The notes under the pieces were generated by a model, which had not been told where the DNA came from, searched no databases, and saw nothing but the letters and a program-made list of their open reading frames with translations. From NCBI RefSeq assembly GCF_900197575.1, contig NZ_FZLN01000001.1, positions 248,001 through 312,000 on the forward strand: a DNA stretch of 64,000 bases, given 5' to 3'. This DNA comes from Acinetobacter apis. GTDB lineage: Bacteria; Pseudomonadota; Gammaproteobacteria; Pseudomonadales; Moraxellaceae. Both the position numbers and the translations under genes were made by a program. Positions within the stretch are counted from its first letter, which is position 1; each line of letters begins with the position of its first letter. This document shows positions 19,855 through 27,659 of the stretch, piece after piece.

Positions 19855-20439
19855 TCATCGAGAGAACAAATAATGTTTATGTGGGGTAATTAATCCGTCC
19901 AATGACTGATCCCATGGATTACGTTGTAAACGTGTATTTGAAACTTGGAAATCGTGTGCAAGTCCAATGCGATAGGGGCGTTTAGGTGCAAATGATAAAG
20001 TACGGTCATAATAACCACCACCCATGCCAATACGAGTACCATATTGGTCGGCTAATACAAGTGGTAGAAATAATACATCCAATGTTTTTACATGATGCCC
20101 ACGATGATTTTTAGGCTCTTTCATGCCTAATCGGTGCATGTAAAAACGCTGATTTTTATACTGCTGAAAAGAAATATTGACCCAAGTTAAAGTCTGGTTC
20201 ATCGAAGTGATTTGAGGTAAATATACCTGCTTATGGTGCCGAAAACAAAGCTGAATTAAAGCATGAGTTTCTATTTCGCCAAAAGCAGATAAATATACGC
20301 CAATATGTTGAGCAGCTTTAAACTTTGGGTGTTTAATGATGTGTTTTAAAACATCCTGTGTAGCATGCTGCTGTTGATATTTGGACAAAGCACGCCGTGT
20401 ATTTTTAGCTGTTTTACGTAGGAAGTGTAATGCGTCCAT
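19855..20439 (-). CDS. 5-formyltetrahydrofolate cyclo-ligase
   Basis: A 194-residue member of the 5-FCL family (YgfA/FAU1), which converts 5-formyl-THF to 5,10-methenyl-THF with ATP and so recycles the storage folate. It has the N-terminal Arg/Lys-rich helix, GVYLSAFGEIETHALI, VYLP in the middle and the signature GTRIGMGGGYYDRTL near residue 135. In many proteobacteria the gene sits beside 6S RNA (ssrS) or zapA; neither was identified here. The start codon is only 13 nt after a strong terminator hairpin, and no Shine-Dalgarno is obvious. Confidence 0.92.
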   Translation of the reverse strand: MDALHFLRKTAKNTRRALSKYQQQHATQDVLKHIIKHPKFKAAQHIGVYLSAFGEIETHALIQLCFRHHKQVYLPQITSMNQTLTWVNISFQQYKNQRFYMHRLGMKEPKNHRGHHVKTLDVLFLPLVLADQYGTRIGMGGGYYDRTLSFAPKRPYRIGLAHDFQVSNTRLQRNPWDQSLDGLITPHKHYLFSR

Positions 20440-20445
20440 AGCTTC

Positions 20446-20483
20446 AAAAAAAGATACAAGGCTTAAATTTTAAGCCTTGTATC
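20446..20483 (-). terminator. Long perfect hairpin terminator before the cyclo-ligase gene
   Basis: Two 15-nt perfectly complementary arms (GATACAAGGCTTAAA / TTTAAGCCTTGTATC) with a single central base are followed on the minus strand by seven T residues. It ends transcription of the upstream lipoprotein gene 26 bp after its stop codon. Confidence 0.88.
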
Positions 20484-20508
20484 GAGGTATTGCAATGGAG
20501 GTATAGGA

Positions 20509-21072
20509 TTAAGATTTTGCAGCGACTTTAGGTTCAGATGCAACAGGTTGAGATGCAGTAGCAGGGCTAGTGCGACCAACTTTCGCTTGAAGCTTTTGCA
20601 TGATGTCTAACATTTGCTCTTGAGTTGTTGTCACTTGTGTTTGTAGCTGCTGAATTTTTTGTTCATTTGGTGCTTTTGATGAACCTTCTTGTGCAAGCTG
20701 CAAGCCTAGGTTGTTTGATTCAATCATCTTGCCACGGAGCTCATTGACTTCACTACTTTGAAGTTTAAGCGCAGTTAATTCTTGATTAAACCCATCGACA
20801 AAAGTTTTCATTTTATTGACGACAGCTTGAATATCTTCATCTTTACCTGATTGCGATGCTTTCACAGCTTCATTTTGAAACTCTAAGCCTTCTTCTGCTT
20901 TTTTATTGGATAGGGTTTCAACAGTTGATAAATCAGCTTTGATATGCTCAACATTATTTTGGCTATAAGTGACTTGCTGTGTTTGTTCAGCCGCTTGTTT
21001 TTCAGATGGTTTAGCACATGCTGTAAGCAAAAGCACCGAAGTACATAAAGTGGCAATCACTAAATTTTTCAT
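20509..21072 (-). CDS. Predicted lipoprotein, coiled-coil-rich (tandem paralogue A)
   Basis: A 187-residue protein with a lipoprotein signal (LLLTAC lipobox, Cys about 19) followed by a charged, Gln/Glu-rich helical body and an Ala/Pro/Ser-rich tail. It is not a family I can name. It is related to the next gene upstream (21185-21703): both share a YSQ-x-x-V start to the mature part and the central block LKL-S-E-NELR. The ATG at 21072 is chosen because AAGGA precedes it by 5 nt. The outer membrane is the likely location, since there is no Asp at +2 (Ala follows the Cys). Confidence 0.75.
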   Translation of the reverse strand: MKNLVIATLCTSVLLLTACAKPSEKQAAEQTQQVTYSQNNVEHIKADLSTVETLSNKKAEEGLEFQNEAVKASQSGKDEDIQAVVNKMKTFVDGFNQELTALKLQSSEVNELRGKMIESNNLGLQLAQEGSSKAPNEQKIQQLQTQVTTTQEQMLDIMQKLQAKVGRTSPATASQPVASEPKVAAKS

Positions 21073-21184
21073 AAACATCCTTAATTCATATTTTGATCAA
21101 ACTAACTTTCATGGTGAATGAATCAATAACGCTTTATTCATTCTATTTAGATTTTGAATACTTTAGCATAGTTATTTAAATCAT

Positions 21185-21703
21185 TTATTTTAAAACAGTA
21201 ACATCAACAGATGGATAAATTTTCTCTATATCGAATAAATTGGCTCTGTATTCATAATTGCGATCACTGACTTGTTTGTCATATTCTTCAGCTTTTGGAT
21301 CTTTATTGGTAATTGCTGTTAAATATTTTAAATAGCTATCATGTGATTTTATGTTGATTTCACGAAGCTCATTGCCTTCATTACTTTTGAGTTTTAATTG
21401 CGTTAAATTGCTTCTATCTTCAAGTATAAGGGCTTTAACATCATTGATTATTTTATCTTTTTCTTGTTGCGGTGTTGAGTCTGGCGCATTATCAATGACT
21501 GTTTTAACAGGAGCAAATTTTCGATTAAATTCTGTTTGTAGCGTTGAAAGCTGTTTAATATCAAAATCAATATCTTGAACTTGATGTTGGCTATAAGATT
21601 GAGTTTGTTTGACTTGTTGTGCTGATAGTTCAGACTCTTTACTGTATGCAGTTGGAATGATTAGTAGTTGTAGAACCATCAATGTAGAAATAAAACGCTG
21701 CAC
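21185..21703 (-). CDS. Exported hypothetical protein (tandem paralogue B)
   Basis: A 172-residue protein with a cleavable signal peptide (about 1-21, ending near AYSKES) but no lipobox. The body is mainly helical. LKLKSNEGNELREINIKSHD aligns with LKLQSSEVNELRGKMIESNN of the downstream lipoprotein, showing a tandem duplication followed by loss or gain of lipidation. The start is GTG with AGGAG 6 nt upstream. The function is unknown. No terminator separates the two genes, so they may form a small operon, though the 112-bp gap could hold a promoter. Confidence 0.75.
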   Translation of the reverse strand: MQRFISTLMVLQLLIIPTAYSKESELSAQQVKQTQSYSQHQVQDIDFDIKQLSTLQTEFNRKFAPVKTVIDNAPDSTPQQEKDKIINDVKALILEDRSNLTQLKLKSNEGNELREINIKSHDSYLKYLTAITNKDPKAEEYDKQVSDRNYEYRANLFDIEKIYPSVDVTVLK

Positions 21704-21999
21704 AATTTTCTCCTAATGACCTTGTTATATAGATTTTATTTTTAGTGAATATATAAGAATAGTTTTTAAAATTTATTAATGACCAAGGTCTTTAATTTTT
21801 AATATATGAATCGTGATTTATATCATATCTAAATCTGCTTTGATGTATATAGCATTTTTTAAAGTTATGATGATCTGATTTATTTTTTATCAGTGTTTTT
21901 ATAGATTAAGTTTGCAAGAACAGGAGAATAAGAAACTAGCAGATCAAGCTAATGGCTCTTGAAACCGTAGATACCAAAATGATATTGAATACTATGCTG
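21704..21999. other. AT-rich spacer between paralogue B and the tRNA repeat
   Basis: About 300 bp without a credible gene on either strand. It must carry the promoter of paralogue B. No recognisable remnant of a mobile element was seen. Confidence 0.5.
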
Positions 22000-22005
22000 T
22001 AGATA

Positions 22006-22036
22006 CAAAAAAACCAGCTTTAAGCTGGTTTTTTAA
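22006..22036 (-). terminator. Terminator of tRNA-Leu copy 1
   Basis: AACCAGCTT / AAGCTGGTT hairpin with A- and T-runs on both sides, about 20 bp past the tRNA 3' end. Confidence 0.88.
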
Positions 22037-22055
22037 TGCGTACCATGAATAAACA

Positions 22056-22141
22056 TGGTGCCCGGGGCCGGACTCGAACCGGCACGCTTTGAGGGCGGGG
22101 GATTTTAAATCCCCTGTGTCTACCTATTTCACCACCCGGGC
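22056..22141 (-). tRNA. tRNA-Leu (anticodon UAA), copy 1
   Basis: An 86-nt class II tRNA with encoded CCA. The acceptor GCCCGGG pairs with CCCGGGC, the anticodon arm GGGGA-UUUAAAA-UCCCC gives anticodon UAA, there is a long variable arm, and the T-arm has GGTTCGAGTCC. It reads UUA and UUG. It differs from copy 2 by one base in the variable arm. On the minus strand a plausible promoter (TTGCTA, 17 bp, TATTAT) lies just upstream, so this copy is probably expressed by itself. Confidence 0.95.
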
Positions 22142-22514
22142 ATGGGCGTGATAATAGATAAATAATGAATGAATAGCAAGTACTGAACATGAAAATAATG
22201 TTGGACTGTTCAGAAAATAACTAAAATTCATAAAATGTCGATGTGTTTGCTGATTTAATCAGCAAAATAATGAAATATATAAGAAATAAAAACGATGTAT
22301 CACTTAAAAGAATATAAAAGCGATTGTTGCGAGTCGCTGTAAATAGATTAATCTAACATAGCTTCAATATATGTCATTCGATTAAATATTTTAAGAAGTT
22401 TATGTCGTCTAATCCAATAGAGAATTCAGCCTAAGTTTTATGCATTTCTTTATTGATAATGAGAATAATTATCTGTATATTTTCGGTAAATTTAAGATAC
22501 GATTTGTTAAGCTT
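22142..22514. other. Regulatory spacer between tRNA-Leu and the TonB receptor
   Basis: No gene of its own. The left end contains the candidate tRNA promoter on the minus strand (TATTAT at about 22151-22156, TTGCTA 17 bp further). The right end contains the Fur-controlled receptor promoter described separately. The middle shows nothing recognisable. Confidence 0.55.
22453..22481 (+). promoter_or_regulatory. Fur box inside a sigma-70 promoter
   Basis: The -35 TTGATA (22453-22458) and -10 TATATT (22476-22481) are 17 bp apart. Between them, at 22455-22473, lies GATAATGAGAATAATTATC, which matches the 19-bp Fur consensus at 17 positions. Fur-Fe(II) bound here would block RNA polymerase directly, so the receptor gene should be switched on by iron shortage. 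Confidence 0.88.
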
Positions 22515-24665
22515 ATGGCTCATTTTATGCGTTACCGTCTCTCTGTATTGTCTGCCTCTTTGTTGGTTATCTCATCAGCTTATGCTGATGAACAAGCAGT
22601 ATTACCGACCATTACTGCATCAGCTGATCAAAATCAGATGTCTTATGCTGCAAAGCAAGATCAATCGACACTTCGAACACAGCAAAAAAATTTAGATATT
22701 CCACAAACAGTGAATGTGGTGTCATCAAAATTTATTAGCGATTATAACCCTGCTAATTTAGACAATGCGCTGACGCAAGTCAGTGGTATTACACAAGGTA
22801 ATACGTTGGCAGGAACACAAGACACCATTATGAAGCGAGGCTTTGGTGATAATCGTGATGGTTCTGTCATGGTTAATGGCTTGCCAATTGTGCAGGGCCG
22901 AGTAATGAATGCCGCAGTCAGCCAAGTTGAAGTATTAAAAGGTCCTGCTTCATTGTTATATGGCATTATGGATCCAGGTGGTGTAGTCAATGTTGTGACG
23001 AAGAAGCCGCAAAAACAACAAAGTACGTTGCTTTCCATTTATGGTTCAAGCTATGAACGCAGTAAAAATGGTGGCGGTGCAACTGTTGATACAACAGGAC
23101 AGATTGGCACTAGTGATTTTTCATATCGACTGATTGCAGATGCATCACGTAAAGATTATTGGCGTAGTTTTGGTCATATTGAGCAACAATTGATTGCACC
23201 TTCATTGCAGTGGGAACACGGTGCAACCAAAGTAAACGTCAGTTATCAATACCGTAATTTTGATGTTCCTTTTGATCGTTCAACCATCGTTGATCGATTT
23301 GGTACAGGAAAAGTATTACCAATCTCTAAATATACTCGTTTAGATCAATCTAGCAACCAAATGTCTGGTGAAGACCATCTTGCACAATTAACCATTGACC
23401 ATCAGTTGAATGAACAATGGTTGCTACATGGGGGCTACAGTTATAATCGAGAAACTTATGATGCAGGGCAAATGCGTGTGGTGCCTGGTTCATTAAATAC
23501 CACCACCAATACTTTAAAACGCAGTAATGATGCCACAACTGGCGCACTGAGCGTTGCTAGTGTTGGACAGTTATATTTAAATGGGCAAATGACTTTATTT
23601 GGTTTGCGTCATGATTTACAAGTGGGCGCAGAAAGCTCATATGTAAAGTATTATCGTAAAGACTTATGGCGAACAACAGCCGCAAATCAAAAAACGATTA
23701 ATTATAATACTCTCGCAGGAACAAATTTAACCACGTCGTCTTCTATTGATCCTGCATCAAGCGATCAAACCAATAAATTACATACCTATGGCATGTATAT
23801 TCAAGATTCTGTGTATTTAACAGATCAATGGATTGCTGTACTGGGTGCACGTTATACCCATTGGCAGCAAACTGCAGGGCGTGGACGTCCGTTTGCTTTA
23901 AATACCAATACAGATGATGGAAAATGGTTACCACGTGCAGGATTGGTATACAAAATTAATGACCAAGCATCTGTATATGCGAGTTACACAGAATCATTGA
24001 AACCGAGTTGGACAATTGCGCCTTTAAAAACGCAGCTTACAAGTGATGTACCGCCAGAAGAAAGTAAATCTTATGAAATTGGTTTTAAATATGAATTAGA
24101 TTCACGCCTTAGCGCAAATCTAGCTGTTTATGACATTAAGAAAACCAACATTATTGATAATGACACCATCACTAATGTTTCTACAGCACAAGATGCACGT
24201 TCACGTGGGGTAGAACTTGATATTAGCGGCCGTTTAACCGACAAACTAGATGCCATTTTGACATACGCTTATACCGATGCCAAAGTGACTGCATCTACGA
24301 ATGCCACTGCTGTGGGCAAGAATCTTCCTAATGTGGCTAAAAATACTGCCTCGTTATCATTGACTTATGATTATGGGCAATTGGGGCTTGGTAATTTAAG
24401 ATTAGGTACAAGTGGTAATTATGTAGGGGATCGACCAGGCGATGACTCAAACAATTTTAAGTTGCCTAATTATACCTTGGTCAATGCATTTGTAAGTTAT
24501 GACACCAAGCTGTATGGTCAAGCAATTAACTTGAAATTTAATGTAAATAATATATTTGATAAAGACTATTTAACAGCAACCACTATGGCAGATACAGCAG
24601 CATATTTAAATGTTTCACGCGGTGATTCACGCGAGTATATGCTTCGCGCCACAATGAAGTTTTAA
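22515..24665 (+). CDS. TonB-dependent siderophore receptor
   Basis: A 716-residue outer-membrane gated porin. A signal peptide (LSVLSASLLVISSAYA) precedes a plug domain with DIPQTVNVVSSKFI, the RGFGDNRDGSVMVNGLP loop and VEVLKGPASLLYGIMDPGGVVNVVTKKP, the siderophore-receptor subfamily hallmarks. A 22-strand barrel follows and ends in a terminal Phe (MLRATMKF). No N-terminal signalling domain is seen. In-frame starts further upstream lie at or before the promoter and Fur box, so ATG 22515 (or 22527) is used. The ligand is unknown; hydroxamate-type ferric siderophores are typical. No siderophore synthesis genes are nearby, so it probably takes up siderophores made by others. Confidence 0.93.
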   Translation: MAHFMRYRLSVLSASLLVISSAYADEQAVLPTITASADQNQMSYAAKQDQSTLRTQQKNLDIPQTVNVVSSKFISDYNPANLDNALTQVSGITQGNTLAGTQDTIMKRGFGDNRDGSVMVNGLPIVQGRVMNAAVSQVEVLKGPASLLYGIMDPGGVVNVVTKKPQKQQSTLLSIYGSSYERSKNGGGATVDTTGQIGTSDFSYRLIADASRKDYWRSFGHIEQQLIAPSLQWEHGATKVNVSYQYRNFDVPFDRSTIVDRFGTGKVLPISKYTRLDQSSNQMSGEDHLAQLTIDHQLNEQWLLHGGYSYNRETYDAGQMRVVPGSLNTTTNTLKRSNDATTGALSVASVGQLYLNGQMTLFGLRHDLQVGAESSYVKYYRKDLWRTTAANQKTINYNTLAGTNLTTSSSIDPASSDQTNKLHTYGMYIQDSVYLTDQWIAVLGARYTHWQQTAGRGRPFALNTNTDDGKWLPRAGLVYKINDQASVYASYTESLKPSWTIAPLKTQLTSDVPPEESKSYEIGFKYELDSRLSANLAVYDIKKTNIIDNDTITNVSTAQDARSRGVELDISGRLTDKLDAILTYAYTDAKVTASTNATAVGKNLPNVAKNTASLSLTYDYGQLGLGNLRLGTSGNYVGDRPGDDSNNFKLPNYTLVNAFVSYDTKLYGQAINLKFNVNNIFDKDYLTATTMADTAAYLNVSRGDSREYMLRATMKF

Positions 24666-24683
24666 TTAAAAATGATGCATGAG

Positions 24684-24708
24684 AAGAGGTGTAACAACAC
24701 CTCTTTTG
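24684..24708 (+). terminator. Hairpin between receptor and periplasmic gene
   Basis: AAGAGGTGT / ACACCTCTT with a 4-nt loop and a short T-run, 18 bp past the receptor stop. It may partly end transcription, so the next gene would be expressed at a lower level from the same Fur-controlled promoter. Confidence 0.7.
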
Positions 24709-24728
24709 TGCATGAGGAACGTAATGAT

Positions 24729-25415
24729 ATGAACGGATTAGCATACCGATTAATAGGTATTTTTTTGGTGTTACTTAGTAGCATAAATTTTGCACAGGCG
24801 GCAAAGATTATGCTTGTTTCACAAACACAAGGTCGTGAAGCAGCTTCTGATCAAAATATTGCACAATATTTGTCAAAGCAAGGCCATCAGGTTGAGATTG
24901 TAGATCAGTCAATTGATCCAACGACAATTAAACAAGTTGATCTTATTATTTTATCTTCGACTGTAGCATCAAAAAGCTTAAAAACAGGGTGGAGAAATTT
25001 AAACTACCCACTAATGACATGGGAAAATGATTATTTAGATGATCTTGCCATGACCGGCAAACGAGGTGGAACAGATTTTGGGGAAAACGAAAAAGAACGT
25101 TATTTATGGTTGGTCAATCAGCCAAATGTATTGTCTGCTAAATTGCCAGCTGGCACAGCCAATGTATATAAAAAACAAGCAGCAATGAATTGGGGTAAAC
25201 CTGGGCTTGGCGCAACCATTATTGCAACAATCTATGGTCAGCCTGAGAAAGTGGCAATTTGGGCTTATGAAAAAGGCAGTACCATGGATTATGAAACCTT
25301 GGCACCTGCACGCCGTTTAATGTTTTTTATCGCGAATGATACATTTGATAATTTATCTGACGATGGTTTGAAATTATTTGATGCATCTGTGGCATGGATG
25401 TTAGCCAAGAAATAA
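24729..25415 (+). CDS. Exported hypothetical protein, Rossmann/GATase1-like fold suspected
   Basis: A 228-residue protein with a signal peptide (about residues 1-24, ending FAQAA). The mature part starts KIMLVSQTQG and alternates strands and helices: ADQNIAQYLSKQGHQVEIVD, then VDLIILSSTV, then PLMTWENDYLDD. This resembles flavodoxin or class I amidotransferase-like (ThuA-type) folds, but no catalytic Cys is visible, so it may bind rather than cleave. I do not recognise the family. The position behind a Fur-regulated receptor suggests a periplasmic role in handling the imported ligand. ATG 24729 has GAGGA 10 nt upstream; upstream in-frame ATGs fall in the hairpin leader. Confidence 0.75.
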   Translation: MNGLAYRLIGIFLVLLSSINFAQAAKIMLVSQTQGREAASDQNIAQYLSKQGHQVEIVDQSIDPTTIKQVDLIILSSTVASKSLKTGWRNLNYPLMTWENDYLDDLAMTGKRGGTDFGENEKERYLWLVNQPNVLSAKLPAGTANVYKKQAAMNWGKPGLGATIIATIYGQPEKVAIWAYEKGSTMDYETLAPARRLMFFIANDTFDNLSDDGLKLFDASVAWMLAKK

Positions 25416-25427
25416 GAATGATAGACA

Positions 25428-25458
25428 CAAAAAAACCAGCTTTAAGCTGGTTTTTTAA
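25428..25458 (-). terminator. Terminator of the tRNA-Cys-Leu unit
   Basis: Same AACCAGCTT / AAGCTGGTT hairpin as in the left repeat. With A/T runs on both sides it also ends the exported-protein gene that converges on it. Confidence 0.88.
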
Positions 25459-25477
25459 TGAGTACCATGAAGAAACA

Positions 25478-25563
25478 TGGTGCCCGGGGCCGGACTCGAA
25501 CCGGCACGCTTTGTGGGCGGGGGATTTTAAATCCCCTGTGTCTACCTATTTCACCACCCGGGC
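25478..25563 (-). tRNA. tRNA-Leu (anticodon UAA), copy 2
   Basis: An 86-nt tRNA with the same arms and anticodon as copy 1 and one base change in the variable arm. It lies 13 nt downstream of tRNA-Cys and is probably processed from a Cys-Leu precursor. This is likely the ancestral copy because it sits in a tRNA cluster. Confidence 0.95.
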
Positions 25564-25576
25564 ATAGTTTCAAGAT

Positions 25577-25650
25577 TGGAGGCGGAGGTCGGAATCGAAC
25601 CGGCGTACACGGAGTTGCAGTCCGCTGCATGACCACTCTGCCACCCCGCC
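25577..25650 (-). tRNA. tRNA-Cys (anticodon GCA)
   Basis: A 74-nt tRNA with encoded CCA. Acceptor GGCGGGG pairs with CCUCCGCC imperfectly at one G-U, the anticodon loop is CUGCAAC (anticodon GCA) and the T-arm has GGTTCGATTCC. A plausible promoter on the minus strand is TTGTTT, 16 bp, TAATAT, about 15-40 bp upstream. Confidence 0.95.
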
Positions 25651-25801
25651 ATATCTTGGTGATGGGTATATTAGCAAGCTTTTCAAAAAAAACAATACTT
25701 AACTTTGAATATATGTTCATTAAATCAACATGTAAAATAAAGATCCGTAAATAATGATGTATTATTCTGCTATTCGTTTTAAATCGTCTTGGAGATGCAC
25801 T

Positions 25802-26650
25802 GTGTCATTGGTTTTAGATGGAAAGTTATTATCAAAAGAAATTGAAGCAAATTTACTCAACCGAGTGGCTGCTTTAAAAGAAAAAACTGGACGCACGCCG
25901 ATTTTAGCTACAATTTTAGTCGGTGATGATGGTGCATCAGCAACCTATGTACGTATGAAAGGTAATGCATGTCGCCGTGTGGGTATGGATTCATTGAAAA
26001 TTGAATTGCCACAACACACCACGACAGAGCAATTATTGGCTGAAATTGAAAAATTAAATCAAAATCCTGACGTACACGGCATCTTATTACAACATCCAGT
26101 GCCAGCTCAAATTGATGAGCGTGCTTGCTTTGATGCAATTGCGTTGAATAAAGATGTTGATGGTGTGACCTGTTTAGGTTTTGGGCGTATGGCTATGGGT
26201 GAATCAGCATATGGCTCAGCAACGCCTGCAGGTATTATGAGTATTTTAAAAGCATATAATATTGAAATTGCAGGAAAACATGCTGTTGTTGTGGGGCGTT
26301 CTGCGATTTTAGGCAAACCAATGGCGATGATGCTATTACAAGCCAATGCAACTGTGACGATTTGCCATTCTAAAACACAGCAGCTTAGTGAGTTTGTTCA
26401 ACAAGCAGATATTATTGTTGGTGCAGTGGGTCAAGCAGAATTAATTCAAAAAGATTGGATTAAACCAGGTGCTGTCGTGGTTGATGCAGGATTCCATCCA
26501 CGTGAGCAAGGTGGTGTAGGCGATATTCAACTTGAAGGAATTGAAGACATTGCATCTGCATATACTCCTGTGCCAGGTGGGGTTGGACCTATGACGATTA
26601 CGACACTAATTCGTCAAACAGTTGAAGCTGCTGAACAATCACTGGCATAA
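25802..26650 (+). CDS. folD: Methylene-THF dehydrogenase / methenyl-THF cyclohydrolase
   Basis: A 282-residue bifunctional enzyme (288 in E. coli) that interconverts 5,10-methylene-, methenyl- and 10-formyl-THF with NADP+. [14 protein letters not shown] contains the catalytic Lys, [12 protein letters not shown] is the family signature, DVDGVT and [10 protein letters not shown] follow, [17 protein letters not shown] binds the cofactor, and [15 protein letters not shown] closes the protein. The start is taken as GTG 25802, with GGAG 7 nt upstream; an ATG 48 nt further up has no ribosome site and would add non-conserved residues. It complements the 5-FCL gene at 19.9 kb in one-carbon metabolism. 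Confidence 0.95.
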   Translation: MSLVLDGKLLSKEIEANLLNRVAALKEKTGRTPILATILVGDDGASATYVRMKGNACRRVGMDSLKIELPQHTTTEQLLAEIEKLNQNPDVHGILLQHPVPAQIDERACFDAIALNKDVDGVTCLGFGRMAMGESAYGSATPAGIMSILKAYNIEIAGKHAVVVGRSAILGKPMAMMLLQANATVTICHSKTQQLSEFVQQADIIVGAVGQAELIQKDWIKPGAVVVDAGFHPREQGGVGDIQLEGIEDIASAYTPVPGGVGPMTITTLIRQTVEAAEQSLA

Positions 26651-26657
26651 ATAATTT

Positions 26658-26686
26658 TAAAAAGGCGCATAAAGCGCCTTTTTAAT
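26658..26686 (+). terminator. folD terminator, bidirectional
   Basis: AAAAAGGCGC / GCGCCTTTTT hairpin with a 5-nt loop, shared with the convergent epimerase gene whose stop codon touches it. Confidence 0.92.
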
Positions 26687-27618
26687 TAAAGTAGATCTTC
26701 TAAAGCACTCTCTAAATTAGGATGTTTAAATTGATAACCCGCAGCAAGCAAGTTTTTAGGTGCAACGAATTGACCATTAATAATTAAGTTGGCTTGTTCA
26801 CCCAATGCTACTTTGAAAAAAGCAGCAGGCATTGGGAAGAATGTTGTTTTGCCAAGTACACGTTGGCTCACTTTGACAAAATCTGCTTGAGTTTCATGAT
26901 CTGGGGCACATAAATTATATACGCCGCCTTGATTTTCATCTTTTAACAGAAAATGAACCGCAGCAACCACATCGTCAATATGAATCCAAGTCAGAGGTTG
27001 CTGACCTGAACCTACATTACCCACTAAATTCATTTTAATTGGTAAAAGCATTTGTTTGAGGGCAGGCGATTGTTTTGCAAACACCACGCCTAAACGAATA
27101 ATTTTAACATTTAAGTTTTCATTTTTAAGTGGGGCAATACTTTGCTCCCAACGCTGACAAATTTCAGAGAGAAAAATAGGTTGTGGTGGACTATTTTCAT
27201 TACATACAGTATGCCATTGCAAGGATGGATCAATACCATAGTAACCGACTGCTGAACCTGAAATAATGCATTTAGGCTGCTGTTTGGTTTTGAGAAGCCA
27301 ATTAACCAAGTGTTCTGTTGTAGAAACTCGACTTGAAATTAACTTTTCTTTTCGAGCATCTGTCCAACGGGGACCACCAATGCTTTCACCTGCCAAATTG
27401 ATGACATAGTCAATATGTTCATCTACAGCAATTTCATCAAACGAACTGACCGCGTGTACATTTTGGTGTGCATATTTCTCAGTTATTTTTTGACTTGATC
27501 GTGTTAAAACAATAATTTTAAAAGACTGTTGGATGAAAGATGGAATGATCGCAGATCCGATCAATCCAGTACCACCTGTAATCAGTATGGTCGGGTTTTG
27601 CTGTACTTGATCATTCAT
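26686..27618 (-). CDS. TIGR01777-family NAD-dependent epimerase (YfcH/SDR39U1 type)
   Basis: A 310-residue atypical SDR. The N-terminus ILITGGTGLIGSAII binds the dinucleotide, VINLAGESIGGPRW is the family hallmark, ISGSAVGYYG covers the active site, and a C-terminal DUF1731-like segment ends the protein (VALGEQANLIINGQFVAPKNLLAAGYQFKHP). The physiological reaction is not known; E. coli YfcH is the homologue. A lipoprotein gene lies 41 bp upstream on the same strand. Confidence 0.92.
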   Translation of the reverse strand: MNDQVQQNPTILITGGTGLIGSAIIPSFIQQSFKIIVLTRSSQKITEKYAHQNVHAVSSFDEIAVDEHIDYVINLAGESIGGPRWTDARKEKLISSRVSTTEHLVNWLLKTKQQPKCIISGSAVGYYGIDPSLQWHTVCNENSPPQPIFLSEICQRWEQSIAPLKNENLNVKIIRLGVVFAKQSPALKQMLLPIKMNLVGNVGSGQQPLTWIHIDDVVAAVHFLLKDENQGGVYNLCAPDHETQADFVKVSQRVLGKTTFFPMPAAFFKVALGEQANLIINGQFVAPKNLLAAGYQFKHPNLESALEDLL

Positions 27619-27659
27619 ATTATTATCTTCTTTTTAGGCCATATAATGGCAAGGTCTTT

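Larger units (their letters stand above)
22000..22141. repeat. 142-bp direct repeat, left copy (tRNA-Leu plus terminator)
   Basis: This copy matches 25422-25563 over its full length at a constant offset of 3422 bp with about four mismatches. It begins just outside the terminator and ends at the 5' end of the tRNA gene. The two copies bracket the TonB receptor locus. Confidence 0.9.
25422..25563. repeat. 142-bp direct repeat, right copy (tRNA-Leu plus terminator)
   Basis: Near-identical partner of 22000-22141 at offset 3422. Sequence similarity stops at the tRNA 5' end, beyond which the flanks are unrelated. Confidence 0.9.

Noticed and set aside
22142..22440. Integrase or att core beside the tRNA repeats
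   Set aside because: No recombinase gene or short tRNA-3'-end repeat was found; the repeats cover the entire tRNA instead.
25442..25754. Open frames on both strands across the tRNA-Leu and tRNA-Cys genes
   Set aside because: They are read through tRNA genes and have no ribosome sites; such frames are routine artefacts.
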